This document shows positions 46,601 to 59,200 of a DNA stretch of 64,000 nt, one piece after another; the stretch's first letter is position 1; the number at the start of each line of letters is the position of its first letter. Both the position numbers and the translations under genes were made by a program. This DNA comes from Piromyces finnis. Lineage: Eukaryota; Neocallimastigomycota; Neocallimastigomycetes; Neocallimastigales; Neocallimastigaceae. The stretch is taken from NCBI GenBank assembly GCA_002104945.1, contig MCFH01000050.1:58501-122500 (forward strand), read 5' to 3'. The notes below the pieces were generated by a model. The model worked only from the letters and a program-made list of their open reading frames with translations. It was not told the DNA's origin and searched no databases.

Positions 46601-47662
46601 ATTTTTTATTTGGTGGTTGAGATTGTTCATCTATGTCAGAAGATTTACTTTGTAATGAAGGAGATCTACTTTCCCTTGAAGTTCTCTTATGTTTGAAATT
46701 TTGGTCATCATCTGATTGATCACTGTCTTCTTTTTGTTCTTGAACATCGTCATGTGAACGTTTTAAATCTGATGATTTTTCCTCTTGAATTTTTCCTGAA
46801 TATCCCGGAAGATATGATTTTGTTTCTAAAATATTGAATACTTGCTTAACAAAATCCTCAGTTTCTTTTTGGATAAATTAATAATATTATTGTTAATTCA
46901 TTTTCCTTTTACATTTATTTTGTTTTTAGGTTTATTAAAATTAAAATATATATATGTATAACTATTAATAACAGAAATATATGTTTATATAATCTTTACC
47001 TCCTTTAAGAAATTCTTCCAATTGACTTATACATAAATTCATCAAATCTTTATTTGAAATATCTTGATTTGTATGAGTTAATAAAGCGATTACATAATCA
47101 GCTAAAATATAAAATTTATAAAAATTTGTATATTAATAATTATTATTTATTATGCAAAAAATATTATAAATAAAATATATATTATTTACCTAAAGTTTCA
47201 GGATCAGCATCACAGCTATTGATTTAATAATAAAAATTATATTCATAGAGCATAAAATATTATTTTTATATTTAATTTATTATAAAATTATTGTAAAACA
47301 TTTAATAAAAAATAAGATTATAAATATATTAAGATTACTAAATTATAATATTTTATTTCTTAATATTATATCGAAAACTATTATATAAGATCATTTATCA
47401 CTTTTTAAAAAATGTATAAACAAGTAAACTTTTACAAATATATTTTATTTAAATTTATTTAAAAATTAATTCACTATATTTTTAATTTAATTGGATTTCT
47501 TTTTTAAATTTATAAAAATACTTAATACAATAGTACATATTTTAAATAATATTTAAAATAAAATATATCATAAATTAAATTATATCAAAATTACATTGGC
47601 TCCAAAATTGTAATCAAATGTTGTTTAAATGGCCCTTCTTGAAAATCTTCTTTTATTATCAT
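43636..47662 (-). CDS. RBM26/RBM27 homologue (fission yeast Rmn1 type)
   Basis: About ten exons, ~880 residues, from the ATG at 47660-47662 to the TAA at 43636-43638. The N-terminal PWI-like domain reads 'LITILEPICDADPETLADYVIALLTH...LCISQLEEFL...KSYLPGY', close to the vertebrate RBM26 N-terminus. A CCCH zinc finger follows ('RCIDYDGK', then 'RGDMCPYDHG', split by an intron near 46000). Then come an Arg/Gly-rich stretch ('GRGRSGRGRGRGRGGFGF'), RRM1 ('LNIENIPPEYFAIDKINNYF' to 'GNRFVKLYW') and, near 44400-43850, RRM2 ('TKLLIKGFSKDQ' to 'TLELSWF'). Family members sit in the nuclear poly(A)-tail exosome targeting assembly (PAXT/MTREC). The Asn-rich linker is specific to this genome's style. Exon 2 is only 26 bases (47190-47215). 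Confidence 0.92.
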
Positions 47663-48766
47663 TTTCTTATTATCAGTATATTATATAATATATAAATTTA
47701 TTTTTAATGTTTTTATATTCTAAATGATGTTTATTCGTCTGTTAATATATTTAAATATATATATTTAAAATAAATAAATAAATAAATAAATAATATTTAA
47801 GATTAGAAATTTCATTTTATGTTTATAAATAAAACTTTAACTTTTTTTATATATAAAGAAAAAAAAATATATATTTTATTTAATTCATATAAATATTTGA
47901 CAAATCGATTTAATATATTTCATATATACTTTTAAAAATTAAAGAGAAAGTTAAAAAGAAAACACATGATTATAATTCAATATTGAAATAGTATTAATAC
48001 CTTAAACAATAATATATTTATTATTTTGACAAAAATAAATCAACTTATCCCTGAAAAATACAATAAAATAATATTAATTTATTTTTTTTTTTATTATCTT
48101 TATAAGTCTTATTTATTTTTGTTTATTTAAATTAATTTCAAAATGAATTTCTTGATGATTTTATTTTATTATTATTTTTTTAATAAGCAAAAATAAAAAC
48201 TAATATTAAATAAAAGTATTAATTAATGGATGATTAATATTAAATATAAAAATTGTAATTGACTAAACATTAAATATTAAAATTTATATATTCAAATTTT
48301 TAAGAAAATAAAAAATTTATATTTATGGTTATATTAAAATTTTTATTGTATTAATATTAACTAAAAATTCAAGCAAAAAAAAAAAATTATTATAATGAAA
48401 TATAAGGATTCTTAAAATAATTATAATAATTTAAATATAAATGTTATAATAAAATAATAATGCTATATTTCTAAAATTTTATTAATGTTTTTTATTAAGA
48501 TTTTTTATAACTATAAATATTTGAAGTAGAATAAATGATTAATGTTTTTAAATCAAAAGCCATGCTTTTAAAATGATGTTTTTATAATTATACCCAAAAT
48601 ATCTTCATCATGTTTAGTAGTTCTATATAAAATAATTTTTAAAATTAATTTAGTATTTTAAATATTTCTCCAATCAAAAATATCAAAAATAATGAAAATT
48701 TTTACCAACAAAATTTTTAAAGATTAAAATTATTAATTTTTGACTATTTATATAGAAAAGATAAAA
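47663..48766. promoter_or_regulatory. Divergent promoter region, RBM26-like / tRNA methyltransferase
   Basis: About 1.1 kb between divergent start codons, A/T-rich, with an AAAT/TAAA tandem run near 47770-47792. No binding site is recognisable. Confidence 0.35.
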
Positions 48767-50590
48767 ATGAGTGATATTAAGCAAACTGAGGTAATAGAAG
48801 ATAATAAGAATGAAAGTTTGAAAGAAAAAGAAGAAATAAAAATTAATGAAGAAAGTAATATAGAAGCAACAGCCGAGCTAAATGAAGGTACAGGTAAAAG
48901 AAAAAAAACTGTCAGTTCTTTGGATAAATTTGGTTCAAGAATTTTAAAAGATAAAAGCAAAGTATTTGAATATAATGCTTGGTAAATATTAAATATAGAT
49001 ACAATGAAAATAAAATATGATCTTTTTTATTTTTTAATTTATTATTTATATTATAATATATATGTTTGTAGTATTTAATTATTAATATATAGTAATTAAT
49101 AACTTTATAATTAATAATTATAATTCATATTCAATAACGAAAGGGATAATGCTGAATGGGATGAAAGTCAAGAAGAAGAAGCCAAAGAAATTGTTAAAAA
49201 ACAAAAGTTAAATCCAGTTGATGAAGAAATGAAGAGTAATGACTATAATTATAATTACATATAAATGTAAATTTCAAATTCTAATTTCGGATATATATAT
49301 TAAAATTTATAATTAATAAATCATTAAATACTCAAAATGAAATATTTGATATCTAAAAATAAAAGAGAAATATGATTCAAATGCAAATGAATACTGGAAT
49401 GAATTTTATACTAAAAATACTAATAAATTTTTCAAAGATAGACATTGGTTAAGAACTGAATTTCCAGAACTTTTTAAAATTCAAGGAAATGAACCATTTA
49501 AGATTTTTGAAATTGGATGTGGTGCAGGAAATACAGTATTTCCAATTTTAGAAGAAAGTAAGAACCCAAATTTATTTATATATGCAGCTGACTTTTCAAA
49601 GGTTGCTGTTAACATTGTTAAGGTAAGTGATATATATAATAGTTTATGATTATATATATTTTAATATTAATTTTTCTGGAAACAATTAAAAATTAATTTA
49701 AAACAACAACAACAACAATAACAACAACAACAACAACAACAACAATAATAATAATAATGATGATGATAATAAAAAGAACAATCCAAATTTTGATGAAAAG
49801 AACTGTAAAGCATTTGTTTATGATATTACAGCCGACGACATTCCAGAATATATTGAGCCACATAGTTTAGATATTTGTATATGTATTTTTGTTCTCTCTG
49901 CTCTTAATCCAAATAAATGGGAAAATGCTTGTAACAATTTACAAAAGGTATATATATTAATATATATATATATTTTAATTATCCAAATAAAATTCTAATA
50001 AAATATAAATATTTAATAAGATGCTAAAACCAGGAGGTTACGTTTTATTTAGAGATTATGGACGCTATGGTATATATATTGAATTATATCAAATAAATAT
50101 TATATTATATTAACAATAAAAATATGATGATTTATAATAATATATATATATAGATTTAGCCCAATTAAGATTTAAAAAAGATCGTTATTTAGATACTAAT
50201 TTCTATGTTAGAGGTGATGGAACTCAGTAAGTTATTTTATTGTTATATTTAAATAATATTATTAAATTTTAATTAATATAATAACATAATAATATATTTA
50301 TATAAAATTAATTATTATTAGAGTATACTTCTTTACTACAGGTAATTAAAATTATTAAAAAGTATTATATATACAATTATAATATATATATTATAATATT
50401 ATATATTAATAATTAATTGAATTTTTATTTTTTTTTAGATGAAATAAAAAATATATTTGAAAAATATTTCGAATTAGAACAAAACAGTGTTGATAGACGT
50501 TTAATTATTAATCGTTCAAGAAAATTAAAAATGTATAGAGTTTGGATACAAGGAAAATTCAAAAGAAAACCACTTGAAGATGCTGAATGA
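48767..50590 (+). CDS. tRNA N3-methylcytidine methyltransferase (Trm140/METTL2 type)
   Basis: About eight exons, ~340 residues. It starts at the ATG at 48767-48769 and ends at the TGA at 50588-50590. The N-terminal family signature 'FEYNAWDNAEWDESQEEEAKE' (split by an intron in the second Trp codon) is followed by 'YWNEFYTKNTNKFFKDRHWL', the SAM-binding motif I 'FEIGCGAGNTVFPIL', motif II-like 'DICICIFVLSALNP', '[23 protein letters not shown]' and a final 'NRRS/NRSRKLKMYRVWIQGKF'. These enzymes form m3C at position 32 of Thr/Ser-type tRNAs. One intron (49623-49776) contains a CAA/AAT repeat next to its acceptor. If that intron were retained, the frame would hit a stop (TAA) just before the repeat, so the repeat is not coding. 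Confidence 0.95.
49702..49770 (+). repeat. CAA/AAT/GAT compound microsatellite in an intron
   Basis: CAA units pass into AAT and then GAT units. The run lies inside the methyltransferase intron and ends six bases before the exon that starts at 49777. Confidence 0.9.
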
Positions 50591-50957
50591 AAATTTAAGA
50601 AATCACTTTTATCATTAGAATTTTAAAATTAATAGATACTTAAACAAACTATTTTTATATAGATGATATTATTGTTTAATTGATTATTAATAAAATGTAA
50701 TATTAGTATTTGTTATTTTATTATTTTTACTGAATAAATATATTATTTATTGTTTTATTTTATTAATATTAATTATAACAATATATACAATATATAATTC
50801 AATGATTATTAAAATGATAAATGATAGTGTATATTTTGCATTTTATTTAAATAATATTTCAATATTAATAATAACATTATATTTTTTATAAGTATATTAT
50901 AAAAAGTAATATATTTCAGTTAATGAATATATATAATTGTAATTTAATCTTTATGTA
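50591..50957. other. Intergenic, convergent 3' ends
   Basis: About 370 bases of AT-rich sequence. Nothing else was seen. Confidence 0.5.
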
Positions 50958-51816
50958 TTATATTGACATTAAAAGTTTTGCAAATTCTTCATTTGAAATT
51001 TTAACTTCGCTTATATTTATGGGTATATTGTATGCAATAATTGTTGCTAATAAATGAGCACACTATTCATAATTAATTTTAATAAAATTATTATTTGAAT
51101 ATCTTTTTGTTTTATTATATATTTCTATTTTTATCATCAATTTACCATATTATATTTTTTATGAACAATAACTATATATTTTGATAATTAAAAATAATAA
51201 TTTTATGTTTAGAAATCAGATTTCAAACTAATTATATATATATAAATAATTTTATTTTACCATTAGTTATAAAATTTTCACAAGAACTAATATAATATAT
51301 ATAGTATAATTCAGATTTTTATAATTAATAATATAATATTGTTATTTAACTAAATATATCTTATATTTATTTATTTACCAATAATTTACATCAGGAAGAC
51401 ATATAACTTTTTCTACTTTATTAATTATTATAATGTATAAAATTTGATTTGTCATTGAAATTACTCTTTTTACTGTTATTATTATTTAAAATGGAATATT
51501 TAAAGATTAATGAATTTGTCATTTCTTTTAATAACTTTAATAAATATCCTATATATGATTATATTTATTTATATACTCTTAAATTTATCAATAATATTTA
51601 ATGCATCTAGTGCAACATTCGCAAAATTACAATATAGCCTTTATAATAAAAATGAATCATTAAAAATGCTTATTGGAAAATTTTCTCAATTATTTATTTT
51701 AAATACCATTCTATAACTTCGTCATTGAGTTCATTTTTACTTTTAAGAAAATTATTAATATTTTGATAAAAATCAATACAATTTAATTCTTCTTTAAAAT
51801 TCTCATAATCTTTCAT
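50958..51816 (-). CDS. ZSWIM7: SWS1/ZSWIM7 homologue (SWIM zinc finger, Shu complex)
   Basis: Six short exons join to about 141 residues, the size of human ZSWIM7 (140). Exon 1 starts at the ATG at 51814-51816. The alignment is recognisable in order: 'FANVALDALNIIDKF' (cf. SATQALDLVDR), 'VICLPDVNYCSCENF' (SWIM C-x-C), then 'CAHLLATIIAYNIPINISEVKISNEEFAKLLMSI' (SWIM C-x-H followed by the helical tail). The SWIM Cys and His residues are spread over four exons, two of them under 30 bases (near 51277-51302 and 51128-51155). SWS1 pairs with a Rad51 paralogue and promotes Rad51 filament formation in homologous recombination. The two smallest exons are inferred from splice sites plus the motif, but every junction is in phase. 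Confidence 0.85.
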
Positions 51817-52051
51817 TTTTTTGTTTAAAATTAATTTTTAAAGTTTTTAAATTTTTAATTTTTAAATTAAAAAAATTAATATAAAAAATTTTACATAATT
51901 TGTATTTTAAGTTAGAGAAACTTTTTTTGATAAATTAATTTTTATTATCTTTTTTTTGATATAAATAATAAATAAAAAAAAAAAAAAAAACCAGAAGATT
52001 AGCACGCTAACATCGATATAGATTAATGATATATTTTTAAATAAAAAAAAT
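51817..52051. promoter_or_regulatory. Compact divergent promoter, SWS1 / Dpy-30-domain gene
   Basis: Only 235 bases separate the two start codons. After a poly-A run there is a small GC-bearing patch with the inverted repeat TTAGC-AC-GCTAA (51999-52010) followed by ATCGAT. It is the only non-monotonous element between the two genes and so a possible protein-binding site. Confidence 0.45.
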
Positions 52052-52879
52052 ATGAACCAAAATAATATTAAGATACTGAATGAAAAAGCAAATGAAGAAA
52101 AAGCTTCAATTAATACAGAAAATGAAAATACATTATCACCAGAAGAAGTAAAATATAATTTATCAAATTTAAAGGATATTCTAAGTCAACAAGAACTTCT
52201 CAAAAAACATTTAAATGAACTTAAAAGAAATAATATTGAAAATATTTTTAACGAAAATAAACTATATATAAACTACTTTCATGAAAAATATAATACTGAT
52301 ATTTTTGGAGATAGTTCAAATGAAATAGAATTATCAAACCTAAAGAAAAATAATTTTACCTATTTAAAATCTCTGGAAACAATTGAAGATTATAATAAGC
52401 CTTTACTTAACGTTTCAAAAGAATTTGATGATAATAAAAAAAAGAAAAAGTATTTATTGGAACAAAAATATAATACTCTGAGTTACGGATTATGTAATGA
52501 TATTGATAATAGAATTGATCCTAAGGAATATTTAAGAAAGAATGTTTTTAATGTACTGATGCCTGGAATTGAAGAATTATTAATGTAATTATTTATAATA
52601 TAAGCATTCATTATTTTAATTCTTACATTATAAAAGTTAAAAAAAAAATTACACAATTATAACCACTGAATAATAATTAATATTTATACTAAATTAATAC
52701 AGGATAGTTAAAAGAGAGGAAGAAAACTCAGAAAAGGAAATAAAAGACCCTATTAATTGGATAGCAAATGTAAGGATTAATAATATTTATAATTTATAAC
52801 TAATTATATTTTATTGTTATTTTAATTTCTAATAATATAATCTATTTAGTATCTTAAAAAAAATAATCCAAACAAATAA
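52052..52879 (+). CDS. Dpy-30-motif protein, probably flagellar
   Basis: Exons 52052-52584, 52703-52769 and 52850-52879 splice to 209 residues. The first two thirds are charged helical sequence with heptad character ('KDILSQQELLKKHLNELKRN'). The C-terminus carries the Dpy-30/RIIa-like two-helix motif: 'PKEYLRKNVFNVLMPGIEELLMIV', a short acidic linker, then 'KDPINWIANYLKKNNPNK'. The 'L-x-P-G/A-L' and 'DPIxWLAxYLxxNNP' signatures are shared with NME5, AK7, DYDC and radial-spoke proteins, in which the motif dimerises and docks on an amphipathic helix. No kinase or NDK domain is present. A radial-spoke or other axonemal adaptor is plausible, while a COMPASS-type role is less so because the protein is longer than DPY30 itself. 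Confidence 0.82.
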
Positions 52880-53911
52880 AAAACAAGTTAATATTTTTGA
52901 TAAATATTACACTATAGTTCATTTTTTATAATTATTATCAACTTAAAGCACATTAATACCTTTTTATGGTATAAAGAAATTTAAATCAATAATTGAATAT
53001 ATATTTATATATTTACTACAAAAAAATTTCCCAGCAATGAATATCTTTAAATTTTTATACAATATATATTATATACCCTTTTCAACATATATGAAAAAAT
53101 TTGAAAAGTTATTATATTTATTGACATTTTTAAATATTTTGATTTATTTATTAGTTTATTATTATTTCAATAATTTTAGATTTATTTTTAATTATTTATA
53201 TATTATAATTATTACTTATTAATATTTTAATATATACTTTTTTTTTTCTATTTTTATGAAATATCATATATACATAATATGTAAATTTGAAATATATATA
53301 TTAAGTTTAATATTATTAAATAAAAATTATTTATCTCTTAAATTGTTAAATTATGTTGTTAATATATAGTCTATAAGTAAGGTCGGAATAAATGATTGAA
53401 TAATATATTTATTATATATATTTCTGATTATAAAAATGACAAATAGAAATAGTATACAATACCTTTAAAGTAAATTTTAATCATACTTTAAGATAAAAAA
53501 AATTAATAAACATTTTTATTATCATTCTTATTAAAATTATAGTTATATATTATTAATTTCATTAGTATTTATAATAACAAAAAAAAAAGTTATTTCCAAA
53601 TAAATTTTTTTTTTATTTATTTTGAAGCATTAATTTGTATATTTGTATTTATATGGTTGTTATTTTTCAATGATTTTAATTTTAGTTGTAATTATTTAAA
53701 ACCCATATTACAACAAATTAATATGTAAATAGAGTTTTTACTTTTACATATATGAAATAACTCTTTTATTTATTAATTCATTGTTTGACTATATTATTGA
53801 GGAAAAAATAGCGAATATAAAGTTGTCAATATTTAATGTTAATATTGTTAACATTTAATTTAAAATATATTTTCTATAATGTATTATTTATTTCGGATTT
53901 AGGCTTTTTTT
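52880..53911. other. Intergenic, about 1 kb, convergent 3' ends
   Basis: AT-rich sequence with poly-A/T runs. The frame at 53037-53222 is Phe/Ile/Tyr-only and not coding in appearance. Confidence 0.5.
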
Positions 53912-55334
53912 TTATTTTTTTTTATTTTCAACCTTTTCAACTGCATCTTTGAGTAAACGAAGAACAGATCTCCATAATAAGAAAGTGATAACAATTTCCC
54001 AGAACATCAAAATAGATATTAAAAGAACAGCTGTAAGTAATTTCCAGTGATACATATAATAACGTAAACCATGGAAACGGGCTTCAAAGTTTATTCTTGC
54101 TGAATTTAAATGTAATGATTTATTTGATAATGTAATGATAGCTTTGGTAGTAGATACTTCCTATTGAATTATAATTATTAAGTTAAGACTAGTTTAATGA
54201 TTTTTGTTTTATCATTTATATTTTATATTACTATTTAAAATATAAAATAAACTTTACTTCGTCTTCTATGTAACTTTCAATTAAAGGTAAGTATATAGTT
54301 TGAGATTCTTGTGCAACATCTAGGAAGAGTGGTACAGTCTTTATAATAGATTCAATATTCTTTTGAACAAATGATTTATACTTAACAATGCACTTTATAA
54401 AATAAAATTTATAAAATATTTTAAAGTTTTTTTTTTATTTTTTTTATTAACAAGCCTTCGATAATTTTTTATTATATATAATATAAATATATTAAATTAA
54501 AATATTTCATGTATTTACTGGTCTACTAGAATAACCAACTGTTTCATTTTTTGCATTTTTAAAGGTTAAATTTATCATGAAATTACCAAGATCATAATTA
54601 TGCTGAGAGTCTGGAACATTTAATTCCATAAAAATATTATAGTATTGACCACCAGTTAAAATTCCATTTTGCTTTATATATATATTATTTTATTTTGGAA
54701 GATATTATAAGTATATTTTATATATTATAAATTAATAAATTTCATTCATATATAACATAATTTATTAATATTTACTCTCCATGAATTAACTGATAAATCA
54801 ACTTCAGCAGTTGGTTGTTCAATATTATCACTAATAAATAATAATATTAATAAAATTTTAATAATAATAATATTTAAAAATTTAAAAATTGTTATTTTAA
54901 TAACTATTAAAAATATTAAAGGAAATTTGAAATTTATTAATATGTTACTAATATTGGAAGTAGACTGGAAGACTGTGAGCAATTTGTGGGATATATAAGA
55001 AATAAAATAAGCAATATCCAAGAATAGATAAAATTAACATAGCAAATAAAATAATAAAGAAAATAAATAAACTGAGGAAACGTCTTTGAGCTTCACCAGA
55101 AAGTAAAAATAATTTAATTTCCTCAATTAATTCACTAGCTTTTTGTACTATACTTGTATTATTTACTGCTATTACCTTTTAATAAAAGTATTATATTAAA
55201 TATTTTTCATATTAATATATTTAAATATAATATAATTCCTCAAATTATTACTATTAATTAAATATATAATAGAAATTAAATGTAGTCATTACTGTTTCAT
55301 TATCTTCTTTATTTGATATTTTTGTATCCTCCAT
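53912..55334 (-). CDS. Seipin homologue (lipid droplet assembly)
   Basis: Six exons, ~277 residues, from the ATG at 55332-55334 to the TAA at 53912-53914. After a short polar N-terminus comes transmembrane segment 1 ('SLFIFFIILFAMLILSILGYCLF'), then the lumenal domain with 'TGGQYYNIFMELNVPDS', 'LGNFMINLTFKN', 'SSRPCIVKYKS', 'TVPLFLDVAQESQTI' and 'ARINFEARFHGLRYYMYHW'. Transmembrane segment 2 ('LLTAVLLISILMFWEIVITFL') and a short basic tail end the protein. The L-x-V-P-x-S and G-L-R-Y-x-x-Y-H motifs are typical of seipin (BSCL2). Seipin forms ER rings at lipid-droplet contact sites and organises droplet biogenesis. Confidence 0.93.
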
Positions 55335-56266
55335 TTTTTATATTTTTATTTTAAATATTTGATTATTTATTATTTTTTTAATTTTTTTTCTAATTTTTAT
55401 TTTTTACTTTATTTTTTGTTATTTCTTTACTTTATTTTTTTACTTTATCTTTTTATTTTTTTTTTTTTATTTTTCTTTTTTTTTTTTTTTAAAAAAGAAA
55501 TAAAAATTTTCATTTATATCCATATATTTTTTATATTAAATTTAATAATTAATAAAGTTTAAATATTAATCAAAAATCAAAAGATTTAATATTTAACATA
55601 TTACTCAAAAATTCAATAATAAATATACTAAAATTAAAAAAAAAATGTAATTAAACTATGATTATTTATAAAAATACTATTATATCGAATTTATTCTAAA
55701 ATGACGCTTTAATATAGCTATTATTATAATTAGTGTATTGCTTTTTGTTTTTTTCTTAACATATAATATTATTTTTTAAAATTCTCAATACTGTAATTAA
55801 TTTAAATAATTGATTGGCTATAATTAAGTTTAAGAACTAATATTAATATTATTATGAAAATCATCTATAATAAAATAAATAACAAAGATTTTTATGTGGC
55901 AAAATTCTTTGTAAAAACATTATATATAAAATAAAATGAAACAATATGTTTTAGATATAAAAGTTAAATAATATATAATAAATTATTAATAAAGTATTAA
56001 TAATAATAATACTAATTTTATTAATAATAATAAGAATAATAATATAAATTAATATAAAATCCTTAACTAAATTTTCATTTTAAAAATAAATATATACATT
56101 TTTTTTTAATAAATTTGATGCTTCATTTATTAGTTTAGTTTTTTTATTTGTATATATACATTATTCCTAATTTTTTATTTTAAATACTCAAATTATTGAA
56201 ATAAAATAATAATAAAATTAGCACGTTTTATATAATCTTTTGTTTTGGACAATTAGTTTTATACAT
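55335..56266. other. Intergenic, about 930 bases
   Basis: Contains the seipin promoter side (with dense poly-T runs 55375-55495) and the 3' flank of the ARP8 gene. No gene is supported. Confidence 0.45.
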
Positions 56267-59200
56267 TTATTCCCATAAAAATAACCATTTATAACAACCT
56301 TTAATACCTCCATTTTCCCATTCTTTAGCACCTACCCACATTTCTGATGCACAGTCCAATTTACTTAAAATACTGGCACCTTTCCATGTTAATACTCTGG
56401 AATCAATATCCCTTGGACTAGTAATAACTTTAGGTGCAATAATTGCTGTACCAGTACCAGTAGTATTTGAAGAACCACCTAGTCCTTTTCTTTGAGGGGC
56501 AGTCTTTGTATTTCCTTTTCTGTTCACAGTTCTTCGTTTATCGTCTACAACAGAAATATCATCCTTTATTTCATGTTGTATAGCAGAATTAAGAATACCC
56601 TGAGGAAGAAGAACATGAAGCCAGTGTGATACACGGTCCTCAATCATTTTGCTTAAGCCTGGAATCATACCACCTCCACCAATAACGAGAATACTTGAGT
56701 ATATTTTTCGAATACGATCTTCAATATCTTTTTCTTTTCTTGAATTAGTTCCTGTAAATTCCCATCCTTCAGATATTGTTTTTACATAAGTTGTTATACT
56801 TTTAGCAATAGCTACATCTAATGGTTGAGAAATTCTTTCAAAAATATCATTTTCCGAAGAATCATTAATTAAGATGGTATTTCTATTATCAGTACCATCA
56901 TGATTCTTTGATTCTTCTATAGATTCAGAATCAACATCCATTGAGTTTAATTTATTTGGTTTATTAATTGATGTTTCTACTTTTACTTTTTCTTTAATAT
57001 TAACAGTGGATGAAGTGTTTGGAGTTGGACATTCACTAATTGTATTAGCATCAACATCTATATTATTTGTTTGATTATTAGAGTTGGTATTGGATTGATT
57101 TTGCGACTTCATGTGATCATTTAATCTAACGATTTCCTCAACCGATACTTCATTCATATAATTATTTTTAGAATCAATTAGATAATGAAATTTTTTCTTA
57201 AAATCAATCATATGAGTATTAAATAATAACTATATTTATAAAAGATTATAATAAAATAAATTAAATTACTAATTAAAATATTTAATATTTTTATGATTTG
57301 ATGTTATATAACTATTAAATAAATACCATTGACGCCATAACTACTTCATCATATACTTTTAGTGAGAAAACTCGGGTGTCTCTATCAGGTAATCTTACAT
57401 AAAATGTATAAACTCTGCATGTTAAATCAGACTAATATAATTAATATATTAGAAAATTATATTAGTTATTTATAATATAATTATTTATTTGAAAATAATT
57501 GTATTAACCATACTTCAATAACAGTACAAAAACGTTCTTTTAGTTCCTGTGCTAACTGCCAATCATAAATTCGAGTTAAATCGATTTCTGAATATGGAAA
57601 TGAGTTATGCATTAATAAGGCCATTAGTAATTTTGTAATATCATCTCCTCCATACTTTAGATTTAATCTATTTTTATTTCGTATAATAATATAAATATAA
57701 TATTAAAATATTATTCAATATTATTGTTAAACAATAGCTTTCAAGTTTTTAATTTATTTACCTTGTTTCTGGTATACAAAAACCATCTTCTATACATGAA
57801 ATACTAGTTTTTTGTGCACCAATATCAACAATACATGACATTGAGAAACCTGCACCAAATGCTGCGCAAGCTGATTCCTAATTAAATATTTAAATTTGGA
57901 TGAAAAGAATTAAAAAATTATTAAAAATCCATTTAATATAATACAGTTATTTACATACTTGTTGTACTATGATGGCTCTGAAATTCATTTCCTTTAATAA
58001 TAGATTAATTAATTCAACTACATAAACTTTATCATATATATCAGGAATTACTAATACAACATTATAATTTTTAAATTCACTTCTTTTAACATTTAATTCA
58101 TTAACAATAGCATAAGTCCATATGCGTTCAATATCACCTAAGACTACTCTTAAATTATCATAATCTTCTAAATTAAAGGATCCATATTTTATTGGGAATA
58201 ATAAACGATATTGTGAATCAGAATCCTTTTTTATTTCTTCATCTTTCTTTACATATGATTTTAATCTCAATGCCTGATTATTTATAATTTGTAAAAAAAT
58301 TTAAAAACAAATGGATAAGATAAATATATATACATTATCAATATATATATAATAAAATTTTATCATGATAATAATTATAATAATTATTAAAATGGTTAAA
58401 ATAATATAATAAATAGCATTGTTTAATTAAGAACTTTCTGATATTATATATAATGCTATTAAAATGTTATTATTTATTCATTTAATAAATTACCTTTAAT
58501 CCAACAAAATATTTTTCATGATTTTCAGTTGTTGTCCATTCAATTTTATACGGATCATTATGATCTGGTATTACTTCTGGTATAGATTGAATATTATATT
58601 GTTGAACTTGACTATGTGCATTTGGTGTTACTCTCATTTTTGCTAATCTCATTCTAAATTTAATGTCTGTTTCAAGTTTTTTTATATATTCTTTATTAAT
58701 TATTAGTTCATCTGAATATATATATGTATCTTCATCATCATCATTATTTTTATTTTTAATTTTATTTCTCAGGCTTCTTCTTTGTATATTATTTTCATTA
58801 TCACTTTCTATATTTATCCTTTTAGAATTATTTCCTTTTCTTCTTTTATTGGCATGTTCTTCGTCTTCACTATCTTTTGTACTGTTCTCTATACCTTCCA
58901 TACTTTCATTTTCATTAATTGACTCTTTATTTATATTTTCTTTATTATCATTGGTTGATGTTTTATTTAATATAGGTGTCTTTAATGGTGAAACGTCTCT
59001 TGCAATACAATGAGGTATTTGTGTTGGGAAAGCATCTGAGGCTTTCCCAATTCTTAAGTATCTAGAACCTGGATGAATAACAATAACATCCGAATAGTTT
59101 TTTTCAGGCTAAAAGTATTTATTTAATATAATAAAATTATTTATGTTATTTTTATAAAATATTGTATTTTAATAATTATATGTTATATTATCTTTACATC

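Noticed and set aside
51510-51716. 68-codon plus-strand frame rich in Leu/Ile, superficially a membrane protein
   Set aside because: It is antisense to the SWS1 exons, whose motifs are recognisable. The hydrophobicity comes from T-rich codons.
53037-53222. 61-codon plus-strand Phe/Leu/Ile/Tyr frame
   Set aside because: Monotonous A/T-driven composition, and it lies between convergent 3' ends.
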